The translations under genes and the position numbers were made by a program. A stretch of 64,000 nt of DNA. It comes from Mycobacterium sp. E183 (GTDB taxonomy: Bacteria > Actinomycetota > Actinomycetes > Mycobacteriales > Mycobacteriaceae). Location of the stretch: the NCBI RefSeq assembly GCF_001667735.1, contig NZ_LZJN01000156.1, positions 47,846 through 111,845 of the forward strand. The letters are read 5' to 3'. Below the pieces are notes generated by a model. The model was not told the origin of the DNA. It was given only the letters and a program-made list of their open reading frames with translations, and made no database searches. Position 1 is the stretch's first letter. Each line of letters begins with the position of its first letter. Of the stretch, positions 8,456 to 17,092 are shown piece by piece.

Positions 8456-9408
8456 TTCGCAGCGAATTGGACGCGGCCGGGATCGACGATCCGCGCCTGC
8501 GCGAGGGTTATCGGCGCTGCCGCGAACTCAACGCCGCGCACGGCCGCACCTTCTTCTTGGCCACCCGCCTGCTGGCGCCCGACCAACGTCCGGCCGTGCA
8601 CGCCCTCTACGGTTTCGCGCGCTATGCCGACGACATCCTCGACGACCTCGACCCCGGGCTGAGCGCCGACGTCCGCGGCATGCGGTTGCAGCAACTCGCC
8701 GACCAATTCTTCTCCGGCGGAGACCATCTGGACGACCCCGTGCTCGCCGCGGTCACCCACACCGCCCGCCGCTACCGCATCGGCACCGAGCTGTTCGACG
8801 ACTTCCTGGCGTCGATGCGGATGGACCTGACGGTCACCGATTATCCCGACCGCGGTGCGCTCAACCTATACATGCGTGGATCCGCCGAAGCCATTGGCCT
8901 GCAGGTTCTTCCGGTCCTGGGCACCGTGGCGCCGGTCGAGGAGACCGCGCCCTACGCCGCGGCGCTGGGTAGGGCGTTTCAGCTCACCAACTTCCTGCGC
9001 GACGTCGACGAAGACCTGTTGCGGCAGCGGGTCTACCTGCCGGCCGACGAGCTCGCCGCACACGGTGTGGATCGCGAGCTGCTGACCTGGTGTCACCGCA
9101 AGCGCCGCACCGACCCGCGGGTGCGCGAGGCGCTCGCCGCCCAGCACGAGATCACCCGCGAGACTTACCGATTCGCGGCCGCCGGCATCGGCATGCTGAG
9201 CCCGCGGTCGCGACCGTGCGTGGCGACCGCGGCGGCGCTGTACTCCGAAATCCTGGACCGCATCGAAGAGAGCGATTTCGCGGTGTTCAATCACCGGGCC
9301 ACGGTCGGCAGAGCCCGACGGCTGCAGGTCGCCGGCATCGGGCTGATACGGTCGTGGCGGGCGCGCAGTAGTTCGCCCGGCGTTGCCGATGCCCCGGGGG
9401 CCGCATGA
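8452..9408 (+). CDS. crtB: phytoene synthase
   Basis: The 318-residue enzyme joins two GGPP molecules head to head to form phytoene. The squalene/phytoene synthase signatures are present: RYADDILDDLD for the first Mg-binding aspartate motif, YMRGSAEAIGLQVLPVLG, and FQLTNFLRDVDEDLLRQRVYLP for the second (DxxxD). Start ATG sits in the crtI stop (ATGA), and its own stop overlaps the crtYc start the same way. Confidence 0.95.
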   Translation: MIRSELDAAGIDDPRLREGYRRCRELNAAHGRTFFLATRLLAPDQRPAVHALYGFARYADDILDDLDPGLSADVRGMRLQQLADQFFSGGDHLDDPVLAAVTHTARRYRIGTELFDDFLASMRMDLTVTDYPDRGALNLYMRGSAEAIGLQVLPVLGTVAPVEETAPYAAALGRAFQLTNFLRDVDEDLLRQRVYLPADELAAHGVDRELLTWCHRKRRTDPRVREALAAQHEITRETYRFAAAGIGMLSPRSRPCVATAAALYSEILDRIEESDFAVFNHRATVGRARRLQVAGIGLIRSWRARSSSPGVADAPGAA

Positions 9409-9728
9409 CCGATCGCTGGCAGTATCTTCTGGTCCTCGCCGCATGCCTGGCGATCACCGCGCCCCTGGAGTTCTTCGGCCCCGGCGTCTACCGGCAATGG
9501 CGGCGGCTGGTGAAGGCCGTTCTGCCCGTGGCCGTGGCGTTTTTGGTCTGGGACGAGATCGCCATCGCCGCGCACGTGTGGACGTACAACGGCGAATACA
9601 TCACCGGCCTGGACATCCCGTTCCGGGTGCCGATCGAAGAGGTGCTGTTCTTCATCGTCATTCCGATCTGCGCGCTGCTCACCTACAACGCCGTGAGCAC
9701 CATCCTGGGCAGGGTCAACCGGCGGTGA
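9405..9728 (+). CDS. crtYc: lycopene cyclase subunit, CrtYc type
   Basis: This 107-residue membrane protein has three hydrophobic segments. The motif FRVPIEEVLFFIVIP is the FxxPxEExxFF signature of the heterodimeric actinobacterial lycopene cyclases. With crtYd it should cyclise both ends of lycopene to beta-carotene. In other organisms the two halves are fused (CarR/AL type); here they stay separate and translationally coupled (ATGA with crtB, GTGA with crtYd). Confidence 0.92.
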   Translation: MTDRWQYLLVLAACLAITAPLEFFGPGVYRQWRRLVKAVLPVAVAFLVWDEIAIAAHVWTYNGEYITGLDIPFRVPIEEVLFFIVIPICALLTYNAVSTILGRVNRR

Positions 9729-10036
9729 GCGGCCTGGGTTATACCGTTCCGGCCGTCGCATCGGTATTCGCCGTGTGCGCACTGGAATTGGCGGTGTTGC
9801 GCACCGGGCTCTTCCGACGGCCGGCGTACTGGCTGTCGATGCTGATCATTCTCGGGTTCCAGGTTCCGGTCGACGGATGGCTGACCAAGCTCAGTTCCCC
9901 CATCGTCAGCTACGACCCCCGCCACATCACCGGCCTGCGCGTCCCTTTCGACATCCCGGTCGAGGATTTCTTGTTCGGCTTCGCACTCGCCACCGCGGTG
10001 CTGCTGGGATGGGAACGCCAACGTGCGCGTCGGTGA
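9725..10036 (+). CDS. crtYd: lycopene cyclase subunit, CrtYd type
   Basis: The 103-residue partner of CrtYc starts at GTG 9725, which overlaps the crtYc stop as GTGA. It repeats the signature in the form LRVPFDIPVEDFLFGF and has three membrane segments. Both subunits are normally needed for beta-cyclase activity. Its 3' end overlaps the methyltransferase gene by 14 bp. Confidence 0.9.
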   Translation: MSGLGYTVPAVASVFAVCALELAVLRTGLFRRPAYWLSMLIILGFQVPVDGWLTKLSSPIVSYDPRHITGLRVPFDIPVEDFLFGFALATAVLLGWERQRARR

Positions 10037-10748
10037 AGCCGGCCCGACCCCCGGCGAACTGTCGGCCGCCTTCGACGCCGGAGCGGCGGCGTACGACGGG
10101 CTGGTGGGTGCCAGCCCCGGCTATCACAACCAATTGCTTCTCTCCGCCCGCCGCATGCGAATACGTGACCGCGGCAAGGGCTTACGCCTGCTCGACGCCG
10201 GCTGTGGCACGGGCGCGTCGACGGCCGCGCTGCTGGCCGTCGCCCCGGAGGCCGAGATCGTCGCCGTCGACGCGTCGCGGGGCATGCTCGACGCTGCGGC
10301 CGCGAAGGCCTGGCCCCGGTCGGTGCGATTCGTGCACACCCCCGTCGAGCAACTGGCCGAGCACGGGATCACCGGGCCGTTCGACGGAATTCTGGCCGCC
10401 TACCTGATCCGCAACCTCGCCGACCGGGACGGCCAATTGCGGAAACTCCGGGCCCTGCTGCGACCCGGTGCCACACTCGCGGTGCACGAGTACTCGGTGC
10501 GCGACTCCCCCGCCGCCACCGGAATCTGGCACGCCGTGTGCTGGGGCATCATCATTCCCGCCGGATGGTGGCGCACCCGCGACGCGGCGCTGTACCGCTA
10601 CCTGTGGCGCAGCGTGCTCGAGTTCGACGGCGCGGCCCGATTCCGGGACCGCCTCGCCGACGCGGGCTTCACCGCCGTGCACAGCGAAACGATGCCGGGC
10701 TGGGAGGCCAACATCGTGCACACCTTCCTGGCGGACGCGCCGCTATGA
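10023..10748 (+). CDS. SAM-dependent methyltransferase of crt operon (CrtT-like)
   Basis: The 241-residue class I methyltransferase of UbiE/COQ5 type has SAM-binding motif I LLDAGCGTGAS, a following acidic VAVDAS, and LRPGATLAVHEY as motif III. It lies between the lycopene cyclase and crtU genes. Streptomyces carotenoid clusters have the order Y-T-U with CrtT a methyltransferase of unsettled role, so synteny suggests the same protein. Acceptor unknown: carotenoid or quinone are possible. GTG start overlaps crtYd; the stop overlaps crtU (ATGA). Confidence 0.8.
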   Translation: MRVGEAGPTPGELSAAFDAGAAAYDGLVGASPGYHNQLLLSARRMRIRDRGKGLRLLDAGCGTGASTAALLAVAPEAEIVAVDASRGMLDAAAAKAWPRSVRFVHTPVEQLAEHGITGPFDGILAAYLIRNLADRDGQLRKLRALLRPGATLAVHEYSVRDSPAATGIWHAVCWGIIIPAGWWRTRDAALYRYLWRSVLEFDGAARFRDRLADAGFTAVHSETMPGWEANIVHTFLADAPL

Positions 10749-12280
10749 CGGCCCTCGGCACCGATCGCCGGCGCGAAACATTCGCCGCACCAACCGGATT
10801 CCCGGATGCCGGAGCGCTGGCGTCACGACCCCGAGTGGTCGTCGTGGGCGGCGGCATCGCGGGGCTGGCCGCTGCCACCGGCCTGGCCGAACGCGGCGTC
10901 GCCGTCGAAGTGATCGAGCGCGAACACTACCTCGGCGGCCGGGTCGGCGGCTGGACCGAACGCGAAAACGGGACCGACCTCGCCATGAATCGGGGCTTCC
11001 ACGCGTTCTTTCGGCAGTACTACAACCTGCGCGCCCTGCTCCGCCGCATCGAACCGCAACTGCGGATGCTCACACCCGTCGACGACTATCCGCTCATCGA
11101 CGGCGCGGGGCGGCGCGACACATTCCGGGGGCTACCACGCACCCCACCCTGGAACGCGGTGGCCTTCGCCGCCCGCAGCCCGACCTTCCGGCTTCGCGAC
11201 TTCCTGCAGATCGACGCTCGCGCGGCCGCGCCGCTGGCCGCGGTGTCGGTGCCCGGGATCTACGAGCGCCTCGACCACTTCGATGCCGCGACGTTCCTCA
11301 AGAGCATCCGATTCCCCGAAGCAGCAAGGCATCTGGCGTTCGAGGTGTTCTCCCGCAGCTTCTTCGCCGACCCTTCGAAGCTGTCCGCGGCCGAGTTGGC
11401 GGCGATGTTTCACATCTACTTCCTCGGCTCGTCCGAAGGCCTGATCTTCGATGTGCCCACGTCGAACTACGACACCGCCCTCTGGCAGCCGCTGCGCCGA
11501 TACCTCGAGGCGCGGGGCGTCGGGTTTCGCCTCGGCACCAGCGCCGCTCGCATCGAGGCCGGCTCGGCGGAGCCGTTTCGGGTGTGGACGGATTCGGGTG
11601 AGCGCCTGGACGCGGACGCCGTCGTGCTGGCCACCGATGTGGCCGGCCTGCAGCGTGTCGTGGGTGCATCGACCGGGCTGGCCACGGACGACTGGCGCGC
11701 ACAGATCGCGCGGCTGCGGACGGCGCCGCCCTTCGCGGTCCACCGGCTGTGGCTCGATCGCCCCGTCGAGGCGCAGCGGCAGGCGTTTTTGGGCACGGCC
11801 GGCCACGAGCCACTGGACAACATCAGCGTGCTGGAGCGCTACGAACGCCAGGCCGCCGAGTGGTCGCGTGCGCACCACGGTTCTGTCGTCGAACTGCATT
11901 CCTACGCCCTCGACGCCGCGCCGTCCCGCGCGGCGGCGCTGCGGCAGCTGCGCAAGGTGTACCCGGAAACCGCGGCGGCGCAGGTCGTTTGCGAGCGACT
12001 GCTGCACCGCAGCGATTGCCCGCTGTTTGCGCCCGGCTCCTATGCGGACCGCCCGGCGGTGGTCAGCCCCCAGCCGGGCCTGCTGTTGGCCGGCGACGCC
12101 GTCCGCATCGACTTGCCGGTCGCGCTGATGGAGCGCGCCGCCACGACCGGTTGGTGCGCCGCGAACCATTTGCTGAGAAGATGGGGACTGGCCGGGCACC
12201 CGTTGGTCACCGTACCCACCCGAGGCCGGTCAGCCCTGTTGCGATGGCTCGCCACCCGCGAAGGATCCACTCAACGATGA
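10745..12280 (+). CDS. crtU: beta-carotene desaturase/methyltransferase (CrtU)
   Basis: The 511-residue flavoprotein is related to CrtI. In actinomycetes CrtU converts beta-carotene rings to aromatic rings with a methyl shift (isorenieratene). The FAD motif VVVVGGGIAGLAAATGL starts near residue 30, followed by EREHYLGGRVGGW and NRGFHAFFRQYYNLR, characteristic of the CrtU branch rather than phytoene desaturase. ATG 10745 in the methyltransferase stop was chosen; the frame upstream is a shadow of the methyltransferase gene. Its presence predicts aromatic carotenoids, as known in some pigmented mycobacteria. Confidence 0.88.
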   Translation: MTALGTDRRRETFAAPTGFPDAGALASRPRVVVVGGGIAGLAAATGLAERGVAVEVIEREHYLGGRVGGWTERENGTDLAMNRGFHAFFRQYYNLRALLRRIEPQLRMLTPVDDYPLIDGAGRRDTFRGLPRTPPWNAVAFAARSPTFRLRDFLQIDARAAAPLAAVSVPGIYERLDHFDAATFLKSIRFPEAARHLAFEVFSRSFFADPSKLSAAELAAMFHIYFLGSSEGLIFDVPTSNYDTALWQPLRRYLEARGVGFRLGTSAARIEAGSAEPFRVWTDSGERLDADAVVLATDVAGLQRVVGASTGLATDDWRAQIARLRTAPPFAVHRLWLDRPVEAQRQAFLGTAGHEPLDNISVLERYERQAAEWSRAHHGSVVELHSYALDAAPSRAAALRQLRKVYPETAAAQVVCERLLHRSDCPLFAPGSYADRPAVVSPQPGLLLAGDAVRIDLPVALMERAATTGWCAANHLLRRWGLAGHPLVTVPTRGRSALLRWLATREGSTQR

Positions 12281-13287
12281 ATATTCGCGAACAGCTCCAG
12301 CACCTATGGCCGGGCGTGCGGACCAAAGATTGGCCGCTGCAAGTGATTCCGCGCACCCCGTGGGCCGACCAGCGCCCGACCTACCGCGAGGCGCAGCCCG
12401 CCATCATCGACGGCGCGCTGAAACGGGCCCAGGGCAGGCCCACCGGGAACTGGTTCGCGTTCGCCGGCAGCGCCGATGTTCGCCCCGGGCGGCCGTTCGG
12501 CGCCCGGATCGCCGGGGTTGACATCGTCGCCTGGCGCGATGACGAGCGCCGGCTCCGCGTCGGTCCGCGCGGTTGCCCCCACCTGGGGGCGGATCTGGCC
12601 ACCGGGACGGTGCACGACGGCACGCTGATCTGCCGATGGCACGGACTTGCCCTGGACGGCCGGGCGCGCGAATTCGGCTGGAGCCCGTTGCCCGGCCACG
12701 ACGACGGTGTCCTGGTGTGGGTTCGGCTCGACAAGGCGGGCGGCGAAGAGCCGTCGGCCGAACCGGTGATACCGGCCCGGCCGACCGGCGACACTCTGGC
12801 CGCCGTCGCCCGGATGGCGGGCGTGTGCGAGCCCGCCGACATCATCGCCAACCGGCTGGATCCCTGGCACGGTGCCTGGTTCCACCCCTATTCGTTCACC
12901 CGGCTCGAAGTGCTCACCACCCCAACCGAAACCGTCGATCGCTTCTTGGTGGCGGTGACCTTCAGGATGGGCCGCCTCGGCGTTCCGGTCGTCGCGGAAT
13001 TCAGCTGCCCGGAGGCCCGCACGATCGTCATGCGCATCGTGGACGGCGAGGGAACCGGCAGTACTGTCGAAACCCACGCCACGCCAATCGGATCGGGCCC
13101 CGACGGCCTCCCCCGCACCGCCGTGCTGGAAGCCACCATCGCCCATTCGGACCGGCCGGGGTTCGCGCGCGCGTCGCGGGCCGCCCCCGTGGTCGCCCCT
13201 CTTATGCGCTTCGCGGCCAACAGGCTCTGGCGCGACGACCTCGCCTACGCCGAGCGCCGCTACCAGGTACGCGCCGGCCTCGGCTGA
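12277..13287 (+). CDS. Rieske non-heme iron oxygenase of crt operon (DUF5914 type)
   Basis: The 336-residue protein has a Rieske [2Fe-2S] site formed by C100-x-H102 (CPHLGADL) and C119-x2-H122 (CRWHGL). A DxxHxxxxH motif at D195, H198 and H203 (LDPWHGAWFHPY) is the pattern of the mononuclear iron site of Rieske oxygenases. It is therefore more than an electron-transfer protein. ATGA coupling to crtU implies an oxidation late in the carotenoid pathway, for example ring hydroxylation. No ferredoxin or reductase gene is nearby. Product identity is inference; the metal motifs are directly visible. Confidence 0.8.
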   Translation: MNIREQLQHLWPGVRTKDWPLQVIPRTPWADQRPTYREAQPAIIDGALKRAQGRPTGNWFAFAGSADVRPGRPFGARIAGVDIVAWRDDERRLRVGPRGCPHLGADLATGTVHDGTLICRWHGLALDGRAREFGWSPLPGHDDGVLVWVRLDKAGGEEPSAEPVIPARPTGDTLAAVARMAGVCEPADIIANRLDPWHGAWFHPYSFTRLEVLTTPTETVDRFLVAVTFRMGRLGVPVVAEFSCPEARTIVMRIVDGEGTGSTVETHATPIGSGPDGLPRTAVLEATIAHSDRPGFARASRAAPVVAPLMRFAANRLWRDDLAYAERRYQVRAGLG

Positions 13288-13300
13288 CGGGGAAATCGCC

Positions 13301-13660
13301 GTGCGGAAAGGGTATGTCGCCGCCGTCGTCCTGACCGTTGCCGTGCACCTCGCCTACCTGGCCTACGTGCCGGTCGGCGGCTTCCTCGCGCTGCGCTGGC
13401 CGCGCACCATCGTGCTGCACCGGGCGGCCGTCGTCTGGGGCGTCGCCGTTGTCGCGCTCAAGCTGCCCTGCCCGTTGACGTCGGCGGAATCGTGGGCGCG
13501 TCGCCGCGCCGGGATGGATCCCCTGCCCACCACCGGGTTCGTCGACCGCTATGTCGCGGGCCTGCTGGTGCCGTCCGGCCGCGTCGGTGTCGCGCAGGCA
13601 TTCGCGTTTCTATGGGCCGCCATCTCCTGGGGCCTGTTCGAGCGGCGCGTCAGCCGCTGA
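13301..13660 (+). CDS. DUF2784 membrane protein
   Basis: The 119-residue product starts at GTG 13301, 13 bp after the Rieske gene. It has about three hydrophobic segments and the pattern HLAYLAYVPVGGFLALRWPR, then PLTSAESWARRRAG, typical of DUF2784 small membrane proteins. Function is unknown. It is probably the last gene of the crt operon; its end overlaps the end of a minus-strand gene by 11 bp. Confidence 0.75.
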   Translation: MRKGYVAAVVLTVAVHLAYLAYVPVGGFLALRWPRTIVLHRAAVVWGVAVVALKLPCPLTSAESWARRRAGMDPLPTTGFVDRYVAGLLVPSGRVGVAQAFAFLWAAISWGLFERRVSR

Positions 13661-13898
13661 GGCCGGGCTGTGCCGCGGGACCGCCGGCGGCCGCCGAATC
13701 CGTGACGGGCGGCGCCGCTTCGTGCTGAGGCCGACGGGATTTGCGCTGCCACAACGCCCACGTGGCAACCGAAACCGCGACGGCCGAGAGGATCAAGGTC
13801 GGCCAGAGGGCCAGCTGCGCCAGCCACAAGTCGCGCTGCAGGCGCACCACGGTGCGCCGGCCACGCCAGACGCGCCTCGGCATCTCTTTGACAGTCAT
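13650..13898 (-). CDS. small single-span membrane protein, hypothetical
   Basis: An 82-residue reading frame with a basic N terminus (MTVKEMPRRVWRGRRTVV), one strong membrane segment (LALWPTLILSAVAVSVATWALW), and a low-complexity Ala/Pro/Gly tail. ATG 13910 is an equal alternative start. It is convergent with the DUF2784 gene. I do not recognise a family; coding status is supported by the membrane segment and by filling an otherwise empty gap. Confidence 0.45.
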   Translation of the reverse strand: MTVKEMPRRVWRGRRTVVRLQRDLWLAQLALWPTLILSAVAVSVATWALWQRKSRRPQHEAAPPVTDSAAAGGPAAQPGLSG

Positions 13899-14000
13899 CG
13901 CAGCTCTCATACCCCGGAGCGGGCGAATCAAACGCCACCGCGCGAGAGGATTTCACGCTTCAACGGGTTTGGCTCACCGCGCTGGGGGCTAGTCACCAGC

Positions 14001-14294
14001 ATGAGCACTGAATCGCGCGATCCCGCCGAGCCGTCATCGCGATCGTTCACCCGGCTAGCGGCCGCATGGTGGGCCCTCGTGGTCGGCCTGCTGATCCTGA
14101 TCGTGCTGCTCATCTTCGTCGCGCAGAACACGGACTCGATAACCGTGCACTTCCTCGCTTTCCACTGGAACCTGCCGGTCGGAGTTGGCTACCTGCTGTC
14201 GGCGGTGGCCGGCGCCACAACGACGGTGCTCGTCGGCGCCGCCCGGATGATCCAACTGCGCAGGGCGGCCAAAAAGCAGCTCAAGGCGCTTTGA
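14001..14294 (+). CDS. LapA-domain (DUF1049) membrane protein
   Basis: The 97-residue protein has an N-terminal cytoplasmic tail, a membrane segment (LVVGLLILIVLLIFVAQN), the NTDSITVHFLAFHWNLPVGV signature of LapA/DUF1049 proteins, a second membrane span and a basic C terminus. Family members sit in the inner membrane; the function in actinobacteria is unknown. It has its own upstream gap and is followed by the AT-rich site D. Confidence 0.75.
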   Translation: MSTESRDPAEPSSRSFTRLAAAWWALVVGLLILIVLLIFVAQNTDSITVHFLAFHWNLPVGVGYLLSAVAGATTTVLVGAARMIQLRRAAKKQLKAL

Positions 14295-14366
14295 TTCTCG
14301 CGGCGCGCAAAACCCTTCCTCAGCAAAGCGTTCCCCAATGCGGCCTGCTGGCGCGTCCGCAGTCTG

Positions 14367-14395
14367 ACCACTAATTTAAATATTAATTAAATTAA
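14367..14395. promoter_or_regulatory. AT-rich island, weak CrtR-type dyad (site D)
   Basis: This is the most AT-rich short stretch in the neighbourhood. Aligned on TTAAATATTAA it matches the operator consensus at 15 of 23 defined positions (8 of 11 in the core), and its right arm AATTAA fits AYTGAA partly. It precedes the 14470 operon by 75 bp. It may be an operator or simply a promoter; the match is weaker than A, B, C and E. Confidence 0.35.
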
Positions 14396-14469
14396 GCGGC
14401 TAGACCCCCTCGCGGCGATTCGGTTCAGGTTTCACCGGGAATGCCACAGCGACAGGGCGGGAGGAACTC

Positions 14470-14892
14470 ATGGGCCACAACGGAACAAGTGATGCGGTCG
14501 CGCAGGCGGTGGGCAAAGTCACCGAGGCTCTGGAGACCGTCGAGCGCGCCCGCGGACACCTATATTCGTTCCATCAGCTGACCGGGCGCGCCGACCTGCA
14601 ACTCGACGACGCGGTGGCCCGGCTGAACGAGATCGGACACGCCGAGCTGGCCCAGCACATCAGCCGGGAACTCGTCGGGCGCAACGTGTTACCGGGTCGG
14701 TGGACCTTCCAGGTGGTCGACGACTACGACGACGGCTACTACCGCTGTTTCCGCGAGATCGAGCGGCTGGTGCGCGACCGGCTCACCGAAGGACGTCGCC
14801 ATGTCCACGAAGCGCAGCTCAAGGAACGCCGGCGCACGGCGGGACATCCCGCCCACACCGCCACCCCCGACGACCACTCGGCGAAGGAGTGA
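14470..14892 (+). CDS. conserved hypothetical protein
   Basis: The 140-residue soluble protein is mainly helical (VTEALETVERARGHLYSFHQLTGRADLQLDDAV) with an acidic-aromatic patch VVDDYDDGYYRCFREIE. It has no signal peptide or metal motif. The start is preceded by GGGAGG (14459-14464). It opens an operon with an SDR and two small stress-type proteins. I do not recognise a characterised family. Confidence 0.7.
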   Translation: MGHNGTSDAVAQAVGKVTEALETVERARGHLYSFHQLTGRADLQLDDAVARLNEIGHAELAQHISRELVGRNVLPGRWTFQVVDDYDDGYYRCFREIERLVRDRLTEGRRHVHEAQLKERRRTAGHPAHTATPDDHSAKE

Positions 14893-14896
14893 ATTG

Positions 14897-16381
14897 ATGC
14901 ATTGCGTCGTGTTCGGCGCCACGGGATACCTGGGGACGCGGCTCATCCCGCAGCTGCTCGCGAGCGGGCACTCCGTGCGCGTGCTGGCGCGCGACCCGGC
15001 CAAGCTCGGCGACGTTGCATGGCGGGCAGATGTCGAGGTCGTTCAGGGCGACGTCATCGACGCCGGCGCCGTGCGGCGGGCACTCGACGGTCAGCAGGTC
15101 CTGTACTACCTCGTGCATTCGCTGATGCGCTCCGATTTCGTCGACTTCGACCAGCGCGCCGCACGCAACGTGGCGGAGTGCGCAAACCAGGCGGGCCTGT
15201 CGCGCATCGTCTACGTCGGCGGCATCACGCCCGACGGGCAGCGGCTCTCCGACCATCTGGCCTCACGCGCCCAAGTGGGGCTGCTCCTGCGGGTTTCGGG
15301 CGTGCCGACCGTCGAGTTGCGCGCGGCCGCCATCATCGGGGCGGGCTCGGCCAGCTTTGAAATGCTGCGGTACCTCACCGAGCGCCTGCCGCTGATCGTC
15401 GCCCCACGCTGGCTGAGGACCTGCGTCCAACCCATCGCCGTGCGCGACGCGCTTTACTACCTGCTGCACGCGGCCGAGTTGCCCTGCGACGTGAACCGGC
15501 CTTTCGACATCGGCGGACCCGACCGCTTCACCTACACGGAGATGATCCGCAAATACGCCGTGATCGCGGGCCTGCCCCGGCGGCCCGCGGTCCCGGTGCC
15601 GCTGTTGAGCCCGCGGCTGTCGGCGCCGTTCGTGGACCTGCTCACCCCACTCCCCCGTCAGCTGGCCGTTTCGTTGATGGAGTCGCTGGAAAACGACGTG
15701 GTGTGCGCCAATCACGACATCGCCCGCTACATCCCCGATCCCGAGGGCGGGCTGACGCACTACGAAGAGGCCGTCGAACTTGCCCTGGCGCACGTGCGCG
15801 AACAGGACCTGCGCACCCGGTGGTCCCGCGCCGACACCAACGGTGCGCCTTCCCGACCGCTGCCGACCGACCCGCAATGGTCGGGCGGATCGCTGTACGA
15901 GGATGTGCGTCAACGCAATAGCCGCACGGACGCCGAGACGCTCTGGCGTGCCATCCAAACCGCCGTCGCCGAGCGCAACTGGTCGGCGTTCCCCCTGGAA
16001 TGGCCCTTGCGCGGATGGATCAACGGCACGCTCGGGGCCCTCCGGCCGCGGCGCCGGACGCTCGACGGGCAGAAGTTGCACGAGGGCGAGGCCCTGGACT
16101 GGTGGCGGGTGGAGCGCATCGACACCCCTCGGCTGCTGCGATTGCGCGCCGACCTCCCCCTGCCCGGGCGCCTGTGGCTCGAGCTGTCGGCGAGCGCTGA
16201 CGACAACGGCGGCTCCCGGTACCACCAACGGGCCCTCTTCCAGCCCTACGGGCTTGCGGGGCAACTTTTTTGGAACACGTCGGCACCGTATCGCGACGTG
16301 GTGTTCGGCGGCATTGCGCGCGACGTCACGGCCACGGCACGCGGCGGCGTGACCCGGGAGGCGGCTCCGTCGCACTGTTGA
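14897..16381 (+). CDS. atypical SDR oxidoreductase with DUF2867 C-terminal domain
   Basis: The 494-residue protein has an NAD(P)-binding domain at residues 1-290 (FGATGYLGTRLIPQLL; LARDPAKL; a VHSLMRSDFVDFDQRAARNV segment in place of the usual YxxxK) and a C-terminal domain near 350-490 with WWRVERID-x-RLLRLRADLPLPGRLWLEL, typical of DUF2867. Such proteins are annotated as NAD(P)H-binding and are thought to act on lipids or quinones; the substrate is unknown. The ATG is 4 bp after the preceding stop. Confidence 0.8.
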   Translation: MHCVVFGATGYLGTRLIPQLLASGHSVRVLARDPAKLGDVAWRADVEVVQGDVIDAGAVRRALDGQQVLYYLVHSLMRSDFVDFDQRAARNVAECANQAGLSRIVYVGGITPDGQRLSDHLASRAQVGLLLRVSGVPTVELRAAAIIGAGSASFEMLRYLTERLPLIVAPRWLRTCVQPIAVRDALYYLLHAAELPCDVNRPFDIGGPDRFTYTEMIRKYAVIAGLPRRPAVPVPLLSPRLSAPFVDLLTPLPRQLAVSLMESLENDVVCANHDIARYIPDPEGGLTHYEEAVELALAHVREQDLRTRWSRADTNGAPSRPLPTDPQWSGGSLYEDVRQRNSRTDAETLWRAIQTAVAERNWSAFPLEWPLRGWINGTLGALRPRRRTLDGQKLHEGEALDWWRVERIDTPRLLRLRADLPLPGRLWLELSASADDNGGSRYHQRALFQPYGLAGQLFWNTSAPYRDVVFGGIARDVTATARGGVTREAAPSHC

Positions 16382-16393
16382 AAGGAGAGCGAG

Positions 16394-16609
16394 ATGACCG
16401 ACAAGGAATTCCACAAGGGCGACAAGGTCGAGTGGAAGAGCCACGGCAGCACCGTTCGCGGGACGGTGGAGGCCGAAATCACCTCCGACGCCGAAGCCGC
16501 CGGACGCACCGTGCGGGCGTCCAAGGACGAGCCTCAGTACCGGGTGCGCAGCGACAAGACGGGTGCTGACGCGGTGCACAAGCCGGGCGCGCTACGCCGA
16601 GCGGACTGA
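16394..16609 (+). CDS. DUF2945 (hypervirulence-associated TUDOR-type) small protein
   Basis: A 71-residue protein with FHKGDKVEWKSHGSTVRGTVE and YRVRSDKTGADAVHKPGALRR, the conserved ends of DUF2945 small beta-barrel proteins. A clear GAAAGGAG site precedes the ATG. Function is unknown; genes of this type are common next to DUF3140 genes, as here. Confidence 0.8.
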   Translation: MTDKEFHKGDKVEWKSHGSTVRGTVEAEITSDAEAAGRTVRASKDEPQYRVRSDKTGADAVHKPGALRRAD

Positions 16610-16612
16610 TCG

Positions 16613-16948
16613 ATGGCCGACGAGGACGAGAAAGCCACCTGGGACCGCTTCGAGAAGACGGTCAACATGACCGCTCGCGAGCTGGAAAAATGGCTCGCCA
16701 CCGAGGAATCACAGCGCGTGGGACAGAGGCAGGGCGGCGACGAGTCGACCGGGCACGCCAGTGGGCGCCGCATTGTCGCGATACTCAAGACCAAACGGAG
16801 CGACCTCGGGCCCGACGAGTACGCGCACATGCGCAAGGTCGTCGGCTACGCCAATCGCCACCTGGCCCAACGCCCCCAGGGCGACATCCGCGAAAGCGCA
16901 TGGCGGTACTCCCTGATGAACTGGGGGCACGACCCGACGAAGTCCTGA
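16613..16948 (+). CDS. DUF3140 protein
   Basis: The 111-residue protein has the DUF3140 pattern (TARELEKWLATEESQRVG, then GRRIVAIL and DEYAHMRKVVGYANRHLAQRP, ending WRYSLMNWGHDP). It starts 3 bp after the DUF2945 stop, so the two are translated together. Such proteins are predicted to bind DNA or nucleotides but have no proven role. Confidence 0.8.
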   Translation: MADEDEKATWDRFEKTVNMTARELEKWLATEESQRVGQRQGGDESTGHASGRRIVAILKTKRSDLGPDEYAHMRKVVGYANRHLAQRPQGDIRESAWRYSLMNWGHDPTKS

Positions 16949-16980
16949 GCGCGCACGGCGGTCCCCTCGGCGTCCGCGTG

Positions 16981-17092
16981 TTCGCCGACCAATCCGGTGC
17001 AAATGCGAGACACTTATCGGGGTTCGCGGCGCGCGTGTGGCGGTCGCCGATACGCTGGTCGGCGAATCTCGCAAGAAGGACACCGATAAGTG
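16981..17092. promoter_or_regulatory. interleaved inverted blocks upstream of second MarR gene
   Basis: Three short blocks recur in inverted form: TTCGCCGACC (16981) with GGTCGGCGAA (17057), GCGAGA (17005) with TCTCGC (17067), and CACTTATCGG (17011) with CCGATAAGTG (17083). The order is a-b-c then a'-b'-c', so the pairs do not nest. The last block covers the GTG start. Probably operator DNA for the MarR product. Confidence 0.45.

Noticed and set aside
14371..14396. Replication-type AT-rich unwinding element
   Set aside because: Only 26 bp long and without DnaA boxes; promoter or operator use is simpler.
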